In this document: piece by piece, positions 45,728 to 55,998 of the stretch
Position numbering within the stretch: position 1 is the stretch's first letter
Layout: every line of letters begins with the position of its first letter
Assembly: GCF_024814375.1 (NCBI RefSeq)
Contig: NZ_JANUXX010000009.1
Location: 1 to 60,459 of the forward strand
DNA: 60,459 nucleotides
Direction: 5' to 3'
From: Streptococcus sciuri
Lineage (GTDB): Bacteria; Bacillota; Bacilli; Lactobacillales; Streptococcaceae
Notes under the pieces: generated by a model
What the model was told of the DNA's origin: nothing
Seen by the model: the letters and a program-made list of their open reading frames with translations, nothing else
Databases searched by the model: none
Translations under genes and position numbers: made by a program

Positions 45728-46846
45728 TTATCTCCTTCCGATGGGAATATATTCCAAATTTCGAGGACCAATATAATTTGAACGTGGGCGAATGAGACGA
45801 TTATTTTTTTGTTGCTCTTGGATATGAGCAATCCAACCTGAGATACGGCTCATTGCGAAAATTAAGGTATAAATACTACTGTCAATTCCCAATACATGAT
45901 AGAGTGTTGCAGAATAGAAGTCAACATTAGGAATCAAATGTTTGGTGTGTTTCATATAATCTTCAATCTCCTCAGAAAGAGTATACCAAATTTCATTTTC
46001 TGTCCCTTGGGTTAATTCCTTAGCCATCTCGCGCAGGTATTTTTCTCTTGGGTCTTTTTCCTTGTAAACTCTATGCCCAAATCCCATAATTTTCTGATGA
46101 GAAGCTAGCTTATCATCTAAATACTCCTTGACACTTCCTTTTTCTTTGATTTCTTTTAGCATTTCAAAAACACGTTCATTGGCACCACCATGAAGAGGAC
46201 CTTTTAAAGCACCAATTGCCGCAGTGACACAAGAATAAATATCTGTAAGAGTTGACGCACAGACACGAGCCGCAAAGGTTGATGCATTTAATTCATGATC
46301 TGCATGCAGAACCAGCGCTCGATTAAAAGCCTTCACTTCTTCCGCGCAAGCTTCTGTTCCATTTAGCATGTATAAAAAATTAGCAGCAAAACCGAGGGTT
46401 TGTTTCGGAGCAATTGGAGTATATCCTGATCTTAGTCTCACAAATGTTGCAATAATCGTGGGAATTTTCGCCATCAATTGAATACTTTGCTGATAGGTAG
46501 CCTCAAGAGAAGTTTCCTCTGCATGAATATTATAAACTCCTAAAAGACTAATCGTTGAACGTAGGACACTCATCGGATGGAGGTGCTTTCGTGATTGTAT
46601 CAAAATACATTGCTCTACTGCATCACTGATAGCATAATTAGCACGCAATTCTTCTTCGAAGTGCTTTAATTCAATTTGAGTGGGGAGATGTAAATTCCAA
46701 AGTAGGTAAATAACTTCTTCAAAACTCGCATTGTGTTCCATTAATTCCGAGATATTATAGCCTACGTACGATAGGGTGTCCTCTACGATTTCACTAATTC
46801 GTGTATCGCAGGCAATCATATCTTTCAGACCTGCGTTTCCCTTCAT
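45728..46846 (-). CDS. citZ: Citrate synthase
   Basis: The enzyme condenses acetyl-CoA and oxaloacetate, 372 residues (short Gram-positive type). The catalytic residues can be placed in [16 protein letters not shown] (His), [13 protein letters not shown] (His and Arg) and [14 protein letters not shown] (Asp). Its ATG overlaps the aconitase stop (TAATG), so translation is coupled. With acnA and icd it forms the oxidative half-cycle leading to 2-oxoglutarate, known in S. mutans-like streptococci and absent from S. pyogenes. Confidence 0.96.
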   Translation of the reverse strand: MKGNAGLKDMIACDTRISEIVEDTLSYVGYNISELMEHNASFEEVIYLLWNLHLPTQIELKHFEEELRANYAISDAVEQCILIQSRKHLHPMSVLRSTISLLGVYNIHAEETSLEATYQQSIQLMAKIPTIIATFVRLRSGYTPIAPKQTLGFAANFLYMLNGTEACAEEVKAFNRALVLHADHELNASTFAARVCASTLTDIYSCVTAAIGALKGPLHGGANERVFEMLKEIKEKGSVKEYLDDKLASHQKIMGFGHRVYKEKDPREKYLREMAKELTQGTENEIWYTLSEEIEDYMKHTKHLIPNVDFYSATLYHVLGIDSSIYTLIFAMSRISGWIAHIQEQQKNNRLIRPRSNYIGPRNLEYIPIGRR

Positions 46847-49509
46847 TATCTTACCTCCTCTAATTTCTTACGAACAACCATTGGTAAAATACCGCCATGC
46901 TTGTAATAACGAATATCTGCATCTGCATCAAAACGAAGTCTTACCTTAAAACGGATTTCTTTTTGCTCAGTTCGAGCAATCACCGTAATCAACTGGCCCA
47001 CAACTGGCTCTTCTGGTAGTTGAACATCAAATATCTCCTTCCCTGTTAAGCCATAGCTGGTTGCATTTTCGCCTTCCAGATATTGCAAAGGAAGCACACC
47101 CATCATCACCAAGTTGGAACGATGAATCCGCTCAAAACTTTCGGCTAAAACAACCTTAACTCCCAACAGACTAGCACCTTTAGCAGCCCAGTCACGACTT
47201 GACCCCATGCCATAATCACGTCCAGCCAAAACAATTGTCCCAATTCCATCTTCTTTGTAAGCCATAGCTGCCTCGTAAATCGATACAACTTTACCCTTGT
47301 AGATAGTGTATCCTCCAATCTTACCATCAGCCAATTCGTTTTTTATACGGATATTGGCAAAGGTTCCCCTCATCATCACTTCATGGTTTCCACGACGACT
47401 ACCATAAGAATTAAACTCTTGGTAATGAACACCATTTTCCTCTAAATAATGCCCTGCTGGACTATTCTTTGCAATATTTCCTGCTGGAGAAATATGATCT
47501 GTTGTAATGGTATCACCAAATTTTGCTAAAACAGCCAAATTATTCAAGGGACGAACAACCACATCATCAAGATGATCAAAATAGGGTGGATTTTGAATAT
47601 AGGTAGACGATTGATTCCATTGATAGGTCTTGGAATGTGTCGTTGCGATTTGATTCCACTTTTCGTTGCTAGTAAATACTTGTTCGTATTCTTGCTTGAA
47701 TAAATCTCGTGTGACATAGCGAGTTACGTAATCTGCTACTTCTTCATGAGATGGCATGATATCTGTCAAATATACTGGCTGACCTTCTGTATCATAGCCC
47801 AAAGGCTCTCTGGTCAAGTCGATATTGATATTTCCTGCAAGGGCATAAGCTACGACAAGCGGTGGTCCAGCCAAAAAATTGGCCTTAACAAGCGGGTTAA
47901 TCCGTCCTTCAAAATTACGATTTCCAGAGAGAACGGCACTTACCAATAAATCACGGTCTATAATTGCCTTAGAAACTTCTGGCGAAAGGCTTCCTGAATT
48001 TCCAATACATGTCGTACAACCATAGCCAACCACTTGGAAACCAAGCTGATCTAAATAAGGTTGCAGACCACTTTGTTTCAAATAACCTGTCACTACTTTA
48101 CTACCTGGAGCTAGGGAAGTTTTAATCGTTTTCGATACGGTTAAGCCTTTTTTTACCGCCTTTTTAGCTAGCAGTCCTGCCGCCATTAAGACATAGGGGT
48201 TGGAAGTATTGGTACAACTAGTTATAGCAGCAATCGCCACATGACCTGTTTTAATTGTTTCTTTATAGTCGCCAAAGTTCACCTCAGTCGTTTTTTCTAA
48301 TTCTTCCTGTGGTAAACCAAAGCCACGCACACCAAGTTCTCTCACCAAACTAGCTTGAAATTCCGTCTTAGCCTGAGTCAATTCAATCAAATCCTGCGGT
48401 CTTTTAGGACCAGAAATACTGGGAACAATTGTTGACAAATCAAGTTCAATAATCTTTGTATAGGTTGGCTCAACTATCTCATCGTAGAAAAGATGATTTT
48501 GTTTGGCATACTCCCTTACCAGTTCAATATGCTTTTCTGAACGATTGGTCAATTGCATATAACGAAGCGTTTCATTATCAATAGGAAAGTAGCCACAAGT
48601 AGCACCGTATTCTGGCGCCATATTCGCAATTGTTGCTCGATCTGCCAAGCTGAGATACTTGAGACCCTCACCGAAATACTCGACAAACTTCCCTACGACA
48701 TTTTCTTGTCGCAAAACTTGTGTTATCTTTAGGGCGAGATCTGTGGATGTAGCGATATTGGATAATTTTCCAACCAAACGTACACCTATGACTTCTGGAA
48801 CTGGGAAATAAGAAGCCTCACCAAGCATAGCTGCTTCTGCTTCAATACCACCAACACCCCAGCCAAGCACTCCAATTCCATTAATCATCGTGGTGTGACT
48901 GTCTGTACCAAACATACTGTCTGGATACAACTCACCTTCTTTTTCAATAATAACATCACTCAGAAATTCGATATTGATTTGATGGATAATCCCTGTTGCT
49001 GGTGGGACAGCTCGATAATTAGTAAAAGAACCTTCTGCCCATTTTAAAAATTTATAGCGCTCATTATTTCTGGTAAATTCTATTGTCATATTATCTTCCA
49101 AAGCAGTATCGCAACCATAAAAATCCACCTGAACACTATGGTCAATCACCAAATCAACTGGAATCTCTGGATTAATCAAGTCTGGACTACCTCCATTAGC
49201 AATAACTGCATCACGCATACTAGCTAAATCAACCACAACCGGAACTCCTGTAAAATCTTGTAAAATCACGCGACTAGGCTTAAAAGGAATTTCCCCTTTT
49301 GGATTGGCAGCATTATAATGAACCAGATTTAATATGTGATTTTTAGTGACATCTACTCCGTCCTCTTTCCGAAGAAGACTTTCTAAGAGTATACGAATAG
49401 AATACGGAAGCCTAGATATTTCTCCTCCTATCTCTGACACAGATTTCTCTATATCTACAAAGGAATAGCGCTTGTTTTTGCTCGTTAGAATAGTTGTGTA
49501 TTTTTTCAT
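46846..49509 (-). CDS. acnA: Aconitate hydratase
   Basis: The [4Fe-4S] enzyme that turns citrate into isocitrate, 887 residues. The cluster cysteines lie in TSCTNTSNP and [10 protein letters not shown], and the substrate-binding [13 protein letters not shown] and [12 protein letters not shown] motifs are present. In other bacteria the apo-form binds RNA (iron responsive), but this cannot be judged here. The first gene of acnA-citZ-icd. The 300 bases upstream hold a perfect 35-nt palindrome, a likely control site. Codon use looks somewhat richer in AT-ending codons than the flanking genes (by eye). Confidence 0.97.
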   Translation of the reverse strand: MKKYTTILTSKNKRYSFVDIEKSVSEIGGEISRLPYSIRILLESLLRKEDGVDVTKNHILNLVHYNAANPKGEIPFKPSRVILQDFTGVPVVVDLASMRDAVIANGGSPDLINPEIPVDLVIDHSVQVDFYGCDTALEDNMTIEFTRNNERYKFLKWAEGSFTNYRAVPPATGIIHQINIEFLSDVIIEKEGELYPDSMFGTDSHTTMINGIGVLGWGVGGIEAEAAMLGEASYFPVPEVIGVRLVGKLSNIATSTDLALKITQVLRQENVVGKFVEYFGEGLKYLSLADRATIANMAPEYGATCGYFPIDNETLRYMQLTNRSEKHIELVREYAKQNHLFYDEIVEPTYTKIIELDLSTIVPSISGPKRPQDLIELTQAKTEFQASLVRELGVRGFGLPQEELEKTTEVNFGDYKETIKTGHVAIAAITSCTNTSNPYVLMAAGLLAKKAVKKGLTVSKTIKTSLAPGSKVVTGYLKQSGLQPYLDQLGFQVVGYGCTTCIGNSGSLSPEVSKAIIDRDLLVSAVLSGNRNFEGRINPLVKANFLAGPPLVVAYALAGNINIDLTREPLGYDTEGQPVYLTDIMPSHEEVADYVTRYVTRDLFKQEYEQVFTSNEKWNQIATTHSKTYQWNQSSTYIQNPPYFDHLDDVVVRPLNNLAVLAKFGDTITTDHISPAGNIAKNSPAGHYLEENGVHYQEFNSYGSRRGNHEVMMRGTFANIRIKNELADGKIGGYTIYKGKVVSIYEAAMAYKEDGIGTIVLAGRDYGMGSSRDWAAKGASLLGVKVVLAESFERIHRSNLVMMGVLPLQYLEGENATSYGLTGKEIFDVQLPEEPVVGQLITVIARTEQKEIRFKVRLRFDADADIRYYKHGGILPMVVRKKLEEVR

Positions 49510-49579
49510 AAGGCACTCCGTTTCAGTCTATTTTTGTATTTATTATATATTATTCTAAAAAATCATTCAATACTTTCCT

Positions 49580-49614
49580 CATATTTTATGTTATAAAATA
49601 TAACATAAAATATG
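49580..49614. promoter_or_regulatory. Perfect 35-nt palindrome upstream of acnA
   Basis: CATATTTTATGTTATA (49580-49595) and its exact reverse complement TATAACATAAAATATG (49599-49614) flank AAA. It is about 70 bases before the aconitase ATG and about 195 before the divergent YeeE gene. No T run follows, so it looks like a protein-binding operator rather than a terminator. I see nothing else to annotate in the 49510-49809 gap except the ribosome site of the next gene. Confidence 0.75.
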
Positions 49615-49809
49615 GAAATTAAAACTCTGATGAGGTTTAGATTAGTGCTAGGTAAAAAAATGATACTTTTTGAAATCGGAATTTAATAGCATTAATCAGT
49701 TTTTGATTCAAATAGAAACTTTAAGATTTTCTATCGCCTAATAGCAAATATGTATTAGTCAAGTGTGGTAAAAGATGATAAGATAGGCAATAAAAAATGG
49801 AGGTGATTT

Positions 49810-50841
49810 ATGATTCTTACAATCTTATCGGGCGGTCTGGTCGGCTTGGCTTTTGGTTTCGTTTTGCAACGGACGAGGTTCTGTATGACGGGTGGTTTTC
49901 GTGATATGTATATTGCCAAAAATTATACCCTCTTTTATGCCTTTCTCATTGCCATTACAGTTCAGAGTATTGGAGTTTTGAGCTTGGTTCAGCTGGGTGT
50001 TGTGTCCAATCCCTACGAGGATTATTCGGTGCTGGGGGCGATTGTTGGTTCTTATATTTTCGGAATTGGCATTGTCCTTGCTGGAGGCTGTGCAACAGGG
50101 ACTTGGTACCGAGCAGGAGAGGGGCTGATTGGCAGCTGGATTGCTCTCTTCTTCTACATGCTGGGCAGTGCTGTCATGAAGTTTGGATCTTTGAATCCTC
50201 TTAATAAAACCTTGACTCAATATTGGGTCATCAGTGATGATTTAGCGGGACAGATTGGCATTTCGGTCTGGTACTTTGTGCTTGTGCTAACTGCTGTAAC
50301 CCTCTTTCTAGTGGTGCGGTATCTCAAAAAGCCTAGGCGGGCTGCGGCGACTCTTCCTTCCAAATACACGGGACTTCGCCACTATCTTTTTGAAAAGACT
50401 TACCACAAGTTTACGGCAGGTTTGATTATCGGTCTGATTGCCCTGATTGCTTGGCCAGCTAGTGAAATAACCGGTCGTGTCGGAGGTCTGGGTATCACGA
50501 CGCCATCCGCTCACATTATCAATTATCTGGTAACAGGGAATAGTAAAATGCTCAACTGGGGTGTCTTTCTGGTCTTGGGAATCCTTCTTGGTTCGTACTT
50601 GGCAGCTAAGGGGGCGGGGGAATTTCGCTGGCGGTTGCCCGATGTTAAGACAGTCCAAAGAAGTGCTATTGGTGGTATTCTGATGGGAATTGGAGCCTCT
50701 TGGGCAGGCGGTTGTACTATCGGAAATGGTCTAACGGCAACGGCAGTTATTTCCAGCAAGGGTTGGATTGCTCTTTTGCTCACCATTTTAGGTGTTTGGA
50801 CAGCTTCTCACTTTATCTTTGTCAAACCAAGTAGAAAATAG
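49810..50841 (+). CDS. Thiosulfate/sulfur-compound transporter, YeeE/YedE (TsuA) family
   Basis: A 343-residue polytopic membrane protein with about nine helices. The three cysteines used by TsuA to pass thiosulfate through the membrane are in the expected places: C25 (RTRFCMTGG), C94 (GGCATGTWYR) and C302 (GGCTIGNGLT), each in a glycine-rich half-helix. The ribosome site GGAGGTGAT is near perfect. A TusA-like gene follows 9 bases later, the usual partner in TsuA-TsuB pairs. The two genes look more GC-rich than the neighbours by eye, so they may be acquired. Confidence 0.93.
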   Translation: MILTILSGGLVGLAFGFVLQRTRFCMTGGFRDMYIAKNYTLFYAFLIAITVQSIGVLSLVQLGVVSNPYEDYSVLGAIVGSYIFGIGIVLAGGCATGTWYRAGEGLIGSWIALFFYMLGSAVMKFGSLNPLNKTLTQYWVISDDLAGQIGISVWYFVLVLTAVTLFLVVRYLKKPRRAAATLPSKYTGLRHYLFEKTYHKFTAGLIIGLIALIAWPASEITGRVGGLGITTPSAHIINYLVTGNSKMLNWGVFLVLGILLGSYLAAKGAGEFRWRLPDVKTVQRSAIGGILMGIGASWAGGCTIGNGLTATAVISSKGWIALLLTILGVWTASHFIFVKPSRK

Positions 50842-50850
50842 GAGGAGATT

Positions 50851-51078
50851 ATGGCTTTAGTAAGATTAGAAACAGGTGGTTTGGTTTGCCCTTTTCCGCT
50901 TATTGATGCGAAAAATAAAATGGCAGAGTTGGAAATCGGTGATGAACTCTTAATTCGATTTGATTGTACTCAGGCGACGGAAAGTATCCCCAACTGGGCG
51001 GCTGAAAATGGTTATCCTGTTACTCGCTTTGAGCAGGTTGGCGACGCCTCTTGGGAAATTGTAGTTCAAAAGCAATAA
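50851..51078 (+). CDS. TusA-like sulfur carrier protein
   Basis: A 75-residue protein of the TusA/SirA family. The essential cysteine is C13 in GGLVCPFPLIDAK (the CPxP motif), followed by the typical two-layer fold ending ASWEIVVQ. In such pairs the carrier takes up sulfur delivered by the YeeE transporter and hands it on. Operon with the upstream transporter (9-base gap, ribosome site AGGAGA). Confidence 0.94.
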   Translation: MALVRLETGGLVCPFPLIDAKNKMAELEIGDELLIRFDCTQATESIPNWAAENGYPVTRFEQVGDASWEIVVQKQ

Positions 51079-51099
51079 AAGTCTGATAAGAATATTTTT

Positions 51100-51107
51100 C
51101 CCGAATA
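51100..51107 (+). promoter_or_regulatory. Possible SigX box of ssbB
   Basis: CCCGAATA after a T run (51095-51099). It keeps the CGAATA core of the competence box TACGAATA but differs at the first two bases. It lies about 20 bases before the ATG of a competence-type single-strand binding protein, which supports the reading. Confidence 0.45.
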
Positions 51108-51127
51108 GATAGGTAGGAGGAAAAAAT

Positions 51128-51523
51128 ATGTATAATAAAGTCATTTTAATCGGACGTTTAACAGCAACACCAGAAATGATCAAAACATCTAATGATAAAT
51201 CGGTCACACGTGTGACTCTGGCGGTTAACCGTCGTTTCAAACGCCAAGATGGCGAACGTGAGGCGGATTTTATCAATGTTGTTGTCTGGGGACGTTTAGC
51301 TGAAACTTTGGCGAGTTATGGAAGTAAGGGCAGTCTCATAACGGTGGAGGGCGAGCTGAGAACACGAAAATACGAAAAAGATGGTAAAAAACACTACATT
51401 ACAGAAGTACTCGCTTCATCTTTCCAGCTTTTAGAGAGTCGTGCCCAGCGTGCTATGCGTGAAAATAATGCAGGTGCTGATTTGGTCGACTTGGTTTTGG
51501 AAGAGGAGGAATTACCATTTTAA
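51128..51523 (+). CDS. ssbB: Single-stranded DNA-binding protein, short competence-type (SsbB)
   Basis: A 131-residue SSB with one OB fold (NKVILIGRLTATPEMIKTS, FINVVVWGRLAETLASYGSK) and a shortened linker ending in the acidic tip EEEELPF that recruits partner proteins. The short length is that of SsbB, which protects incoming DNA during transformation, rather than the longer housekeeping SsbA. The ribosome site AGGAGGAAA is strong. A SigX-like box upstream fits competence control. Confidence 0.94.
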   Translation: MYNKVILIGRLTATPEMIKTSNDKSVTRVTLAVNRRFKRQDGEREADFINVVVWGRLAETLASYGSKGSLITVEGELRTRKYEKDGKKHYITEVLASSFQLLESRAQRAMRENNAGADLVDLVLEEEELPF

Positions 51524-51560
51524 AAAAGACTAAAGGCTGAGAATTTATCCTCGGTCTTTT
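51524..51560 (+). terminator. Terminator of ssbB
   Basis: AAAAGAC pairs with GTCTTTT, enclosing a further CTGAG-CTCGG stem with wobble pairs. Confidence 0.7.
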
Positions 51561-51588
51561 GGTTTACAATAGATTTAGACGAACAAAT

Positions 51589-51672
51589 GTGTTATAATAA
51601 ACTCGTAAAATTCGTTATTTGAAAGGATAATCCTAAAAAGAGGATAATACCCATTTATGAGTTCTTTTTAGG
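51589..51672 (+). promoter_or_regulatory. Promoter and leader hairpin of purDEK
   Basis: TGTTATAAT (51589-51597) is an extended -10. ACGAACAAA just upstream (51580-51588) and AATTCG (51610-51615) resemble halves of a PurR box, though not closely. In the leader, CCTAAAAAGA (51632-51641) pairs perfectly with TCTTTTTAGG (51663-51672). The loop contains a 4-codon frame ATG AGT TCT TTT TAG. Its role is unknown. Confidence 0.55.
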
Positions 51673-51691
51673 TAAGTGTTTTGGTGAGACT

Positions 51692-52951
51692 GTGAAACTT
51701 TTAGTTGTTGGTTCAGGAGGACGTGAGCACGCTATTGCGAAAAAACTGTTGGATTCAAAAGGAGTGAGTCAGGTTTTTGTTGCGCCGGGAAACGATGGGA
51801 TGACTTTGGATGGATTGGATGTAGTGGATATCGGTATTTCCGAACATTCAGCGCTGATTGATTTTGCCAAGGAGCAAGATATTGCTTGGACATTTATTGG
51901 TCCAGATGATGCTTTAGCATCAGGGATTGTAGATGATTTTGAGGCGGCTGGTTTAAAAGCTTTTGGCCCGAAAAAAGTTGCTGCAGAGCTGGAGTGGTCT
52001 AAAGACTTTGCCAAGTCTATTATGACCAAATACAGTGTGCCCACCGCACGTTATGAAACTTTCTCAGACTTTGAGGCAGCTAAAGCTTATATCATAAAAG
52101 AAGGTGCACCAATTGTTGTTAAAGCAGATGGATTGGCGCTTGGCAAGGGTGTTGTAGTTGCTATGACGGTAGACGAAGCAATTACTGCTGCTCACGATAT
52201 GCTTTTGGACAATAAATTTGGTGATAGTGGTGCGCGTGTCGTTATTGAGGAGTTCTTGGACGGCGAAGAGTTTTCGCTATTTGCTTTTGTCAACGGTGAA
52301 CAATTTTATATTATGCCTACTGCACAGGATCACAAGCGTGCTTTTGATGGTGATAAAGGACCAAATACGGGTGGTATGGGGGCATATGCACCTGTTACTC
52401 ACTTGTCGCCATCTGTCGTTGAAACTGCGATTGACACGATTATCAAACCTGTGCTTGAAGGGATGATTTCAGAAGGACGTCCCTACTTAGGTGTTCTTTA
52501 TGCAGGTCTAATTCTGACAGCGGATGGTCCTAAGGTTATTGAGTTTAACTCTCGATTTGGGGATCCTGAGACTCAGGTTATTTTACCACGCTTGACCAGC
52601 GATTTTGCGCAGAATATTACAGATATTTTAGATGGAGTAACTCCAGACATCAAGTGGGCAGAAAAAGGAGTGACTCTCGGTGTAGTCGTAGCTAGCGAGG
52701 GTTATCCGTTGCAGTATGAAAAAGGTGTGCAATTACCTCAAAAGACAACAGGAGACATTACAACTTATTACGCAGGCGCTAAATTTGCAGAAGATAGCAA
52801 GAGATTGCTATCAGATGGTGGGCGTGTCTATATGCTAGTCACGACAGCAGATGATGTTGCGACTGCACAAGAGATTATATATAAAAAGTTAAAAGAGCAA
52901 GAAACAACAGGACTATTTTATAGATTAGATATTGGGAGTAAAGCACTATGA
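51692..52951 (+). CDS. purD: Phosphoribosylamine-glycine ligase
   Basis: The ATP-grasp enzyme of the second step of purine synthesis, 419 residues. The marks are [18 protein letters not shown] at the start, the ATP loop [18 protein letters not shown], and the metal-binding [12 protein letters not shown]. The start is GTG at 51692, which fits the family N-terminus; its ribosome site (GGTGAG) is weak. The end overlaps purE by four bases (ATGA). Confidence 0.96.
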   Translation: MKLLVVGSGGREHAIAKKLLDSKGVSQVFVAPGNDGMTLDGLDVVDIGISEHSALIDFAKEQDIAWTFIGPDDALASGIVDDFEAAGLKAFGPKKVAAELEWSKDFAKSIMTKYSVPTARYETFSDFEAAKAYIIKEGAPIVVKADGLALGKGVVVAMTVDEAITAAHDMLLDNKFGDSGARVVIEEFLDGEEFSLFAFVNGEQFYIMPTAQDHKRAFDGDKGPNTGGMGAYAPVTHLSPSVVETAIDTIIKPVLEGMISEGRPYLGVLYAGLILTADGPKVIEFNSRFGDPETQVILPRLTSDFAQNITDILDGVTPDIKWAEKGVTLGVVVASEGYPLQYEKGVQLPQKTTGDITTYYAGAKFAEDSKRLLSDGGRVYMLVTTADDVATAQEIIYKKLKEQETTGLFYRLDIGSKAL

Positions 52952-53436
52952 CAGCAATCATTTCTATCATTATGGGGAGCAAGTCAGACTGGGCAACCAT
53001 GCAGAAAACAGCTCAAGTGTTGGAGAAATTCGGTGTTGCTTATGAAAAAAAGGTGGTCTCTGCTCATCGTACTCCAGATCTTATGTTTCGTTATGCTGAG
53101 GAGGCACGCCATCGAGGCATAAAAGTGATTATTGCAGGTGCAGGTGGGGCAGCACATCTGCCAGGTATGGTTGCAGCTAAGACGACTTTGCCTGTCATTG
53201 GTGTACCGGTCAAGTCTCGTGCTCTAAATGGGCTTGATTCGCTTTACTCCATTGTGCAGATGCCTGGTGGTGTCCCTGTCGCAACGATGGCAATTGGAGA
53301 AGCAGGTGCAACCAATGCGGCGCTGACTGCTTTGCGGATTTTAGCTATCGAAGATGTAGCTCTTGCTCAGAAACTAGCAAATTTTGCAGAAGAACAAAGA
53401 AAAATTGCGGAGGTGTCAACTGATGAACTCATCTAA
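52948..53436 (+). CDS. purE: N5-carboxyaminoimidazole ribonucleotide mutase
   Basis: The class I PurE of 162 residues, with [14 protein letters not shown], the catalytic His segment [11 protein letters not shown] and [18 protein letters not shown]. It rearranges N5-CAIR to CAIR. It works with PurK, whose start lies inside its last codons. Middle gene of purD-purE-purK. Confidence 0.97.
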   Translation: MTAIISIIMGSKSDWATMQKTAQVLEKFGVAYEKKVVSAHRTPDLMFRYAEEARHRGIKVIIAGAGGAAHLPGMVAAKTTLPVIGVPVKSRALNGLDSLYSIVQMPGGVPVATMAIGEAGATNAALTALRILAIEDVALAQKLANFAEEQRKIAEVSTDELI

Positions 53437-54514
53437 GACTATTGGCATTATCGGAGGTGGTCAACTAGGACAGATGATGGCGATTGCTGCTATTTACATG
53501 GGACATAAGGTTGTGACTCTTGATCCTACAATAGATTGTCCTGCATCTCGTGTTAGTGAAATGATTGTTGCACCTTATAACGACGTAAAAGCTTTACGTG
53601 AGCTAGCGGAGCGTTGCGATGTGCTGACTTATGAGTTTGAAAATGTTGATGCTGATGGCTTGGATCAGGTTATAAAACCAGATCAGTTGCCACAAGGCAC
53701 AGAACTTTTGCGTATTTCTCAGAATCGTATTTTTGAGAAGGACTTCCTCTCTAATCGAGTAGGAGTACGAGTTGCTCCTTACAAGGTCATTAAGTCTCCA
53801 GAAGACCTAGATGAACTTGATTTTTCTAAAAACTATGTTCTCAAAACAGCAACTGGTGGCTATGATGGACATGGTCAAGTCGTTATTCGTGGTAAGAAAG
53901 ATTTGGCTTCTGCTAGAGACTTGGCTTCTCAATCTGAGTGTGTTTTGGAAGAGTTTATTCATTTTGAGCTTGAAATTTCAGTCATCATCTCTGGAAATGG
54001 GCGTGATGTGACTGTATTTCCTGTGCAAGAAAATATCCATCGGAATAATATTCTCTCTAAAACTATCGTGCCTGCCCGCATTTCACAAAAATTAGCAGAA
54101 AAAGCTAAGCGAATGGCTATTAAAATTGCTGAGCGGTTGCAACTTTCGGGTAGCCTTTGTGTTGAGATGTTTGCGACAGCAGATGATATTCTTGTCAATG
54201 AAATTGCTCCGCGACCACATAATTCTGGACATTATAGCATTGAAGCCTGCGACTTTTCTCAGTTTGATACTCATATTTTAGGTATTTTGGGACAGGAACT
54301 TCCCACTGTTCATCTGCATGCATCGGCTGTTATGCTTAATGTCCTTGGACAGCACATACAGAAAGCTCAGGAATTTGTTCGTTCACACCCATCTGCTCAT
54401 CTTCATCTTTATGGAAAGACAGAAACTAAGCATAACCGCAAAATGGGACATGTGACCTTGTTTAGTGACGCCCCTGATGAAGTGGTAGAGTTTGGTAAAG
54501 GCATTGATTTCTGA
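53423..54514 (+). CDS. purK: N5-carboxyaminoimidazole ribonucleotide synthase
   Basis: The ATP-grasp carboxylase that makes N5-CAIR, 363 residues: [17 protein letters not shown], then [18 protein letters not shown] (ATP loop) and [19 protein letters not shown] (metal site). The frame is open to 53384 inside purE, but ATG 53423 with GGAGGTG (53409-53415) gives the right N-terminus. It overlaps purE by 14 bases. Confidence 0.97.
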   Translation: MNSSKTIGIIGGGQLGQMMAIAAIYMGHKVVTLDPTIDCPASRVSEMIVAPYNDVKALRELAERCDVLTYEFENVDADGLDQVIKPDQLPQGTELLRISQNRIFEKDFLSNRVGVRVAPYKVIKSPEDLDELDFSKNYVLKTATGGYDGHGQVVIRGKKDLASARDLASQSECVLEEFIHFELEISVIISGNGRDVTVFPVQENIHRNNILSKTIVPARISQKLAEKAKRMAIKIAERLQLSGSLCVEMFATADDILVNEIAPRPHNSGHYSIEACDFSQFDTHILGILGQELPTVHLHASAVMLNVLGQHIQKAQEFVRSHPSAHLHLYGKTETKHNRKMGHVTLFSDAPDEVVEFGKGIDF

Positions 54515-54603
54515 GAAATTGATTTTTTTCAGATGATACAGATATGAATTGTGGATTAATAATTGAGTGGCATACAATAATTAAATGAAGGAGCATAAAT
54601 AAT

Positions 54604-55899
54604 ATGATTAATCGTTATTCACGTCCTGAAATGGCAAACATTTGGAGTGAAGAAAACAAGTACCGTGCTTGGTTGGAGGTAGAAATTTTAGCGGATGAAG
54701 CATGGGCTGAATTGGGAGAAATTCCAAAGGAAGATGTCGTTCGGATTCGTGAGAAAGCTACTTTTGATATAAAACGCATCTTAGAAATAGAACAAGAAAC
54801 TCGCCATGATGTGGTGGCTTTTACTCGTGCAGTCTCTGAGAGTCTAGGTCAAGAGCGTAAGTGGGTGCATTATGGCTTGACCTCGACTGATGTGGTAGAT
54901 ACGGCCTATGGTTATCTCTATAAGCAAGCTAACAATATTATCCGCAAAGATTTGATACGTTTTACAGAGATTGTCGCAGATAAGGCGCGTGAGCATAAGT
55001 ACACTATTATGATGGGGCGCACTCATGGTGTACATGCAGAGCCAACAACTTTTGGGCTCAAGCTTGCAACTTGGTACAGTGAAATGAAACGCAATATAGA
55101 GCGTTTTGAGCGTGCAGCAGAAGGTATCGAAGCTGGTAAAATCTCAGGCGCTGTGGGTAATTTCGCCAATATTCCGCCTTTTGTTGAGCAGTATGTCTGT
55201 GATAAACTTGGTATCCGTGCCCAAGAAATCTCAACACAAGTCTTGCCACGTGACCTTCATGCTGAGTATTTTTCAACACTCGCCTTGATTGCAACTTCTA
55301 TTGAACGTATGGCGACAGAAATTAGGGGTCTGCAAAAGTCTGAACAACGCGAAGTAGAGGAATTTTTTGCTAAAGGACAAAAAGGGAGTTCAGCTATGCC
55401 TCACAAGCGCAATCCTATCGGCTCTGAAAATATGACTGGTCTGGCGCGTGTTATTCGTGGGCATGCGGTAACTGCCTATGAAAATGTTGCTCTTTGGCAT
55501 GAACGCGACATCTCTCATTCATCTGCTGAGCGCATCATTGCACCGGATACTACGATTCTCATTGATTACATGCTTAATCGCTTTGGCAATATTGTAAAAA
55601 ATCTTACGGTTTTCCCTGAAAATATGCTACGCAATATGCAGTCTACCTTTGGTTTGATTTACAGTCAGCGTGTTATGTTGACTTTGATTGAAAAAGGAAT
55701 GACTCGTGAAGAAGCTTATGATTTGGTACAGCCGAAAACCGCTTATTCTTGGGATAATCAAGTACCTTTCAAACCTCTTTTGGAAGCAGATGAAAAGGTT
55801 ACTAGTCGTCTCACTCAAGATGAAATTGATGAACTCTTCAATCCAAATTATTACGCAAGACGTGTTGATGAAGTTTTTAAGCGTGTCGGCTTAGATTAA
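54604..55899 (+). CDS. purB: Adenylosuccinate lyase
   Basis: The enzyme cleaves fumarate from SAICAR and adenylosuccinate, serving two steps of purine synthesis. Its 431 residues include the family signature [18 protein letters not shown] with the catalytic serine loop, and the His segments [14 protein letters not shown] and [10 protein letters not shown]. It lies 89 bases after purK, with AAGGAG before ATG 54604 and a possible -10 CATACAAT in the gap, so it may be read both with purDEK and on its own. Confidence 0.97.
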   Translation: MINRYSRPEMANIWSEENKYRAWLEVEILADEAWAELGEIPKEDVVRIREKATFDIKRILEIEQETRHDVVAFTRAVSESLGQERKWVHYGLTSTDVVDTAYGYLYKQANNIIRKDLIRFTEIVADKAREHKYTIMMGRTHGVHAEPTTFGLKLATWYSEMKRNIERFERAAEGIEAGKISGAVGNFANIPPFVEQYVCDKLGIRAQEISTQVLPRDLHAEYFSTLALIATSIERMATEIRGLQKSEQREVEEFFAKGQKGSSAMPHKRNPIGSENMTGLARVIRGHAVTAYENVALWHERDISHSSAERIIAPDTTILIDYMLNRFGNIVKNLTVFPENMLRNMQSTFGLIYSQRVMLTLIEKGMTREEAYDLVQPKTAYSWDNQVPFKPLLEADEKVTSRLTQDEIDELFNPNYYARRVDEVFKRVGLD

Positions 55900-55904
55900 A
55901 ACAC

Positions 55905-55924
55905 AAGCGCTACGGCGCTTTTTT
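55905..55924 (+). terminator. Terminator of purB
   Basis: AAGCGC pairs with GCGCTT around TACG. The loop is a stable UUCG-class (UACG) tetraloop closed by C-G, with a T run after it. Confidence 0.92.
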
Positions 55925-55957
55925 GCCATCGAAATATTCTGATAATAAAGAGAAGTA

Positions 55958-55966
55958 TGGTATAAT
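55958..55966 (+). promoter_or_regulatory. Extended -10 of the GCS2-like gene
   Basis: TGGTATAAT, about 33 bases before ATG 55999. The ribosome site AAAGG follows at 55986-55990. Confidence 0.7.
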
Positions 55967-55998
55967 ACTTAGAAAAGAAAAAGTGAAAGGTTGCCAAG

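Noticed and set aside
49580..49614. PerR, Fur or Zur box at the acnA palindrome
   Set aside because: The 6-3-6 core GTTATA-AAA-TATAAC does not fit the 7-1-7 consensus of these regulators.
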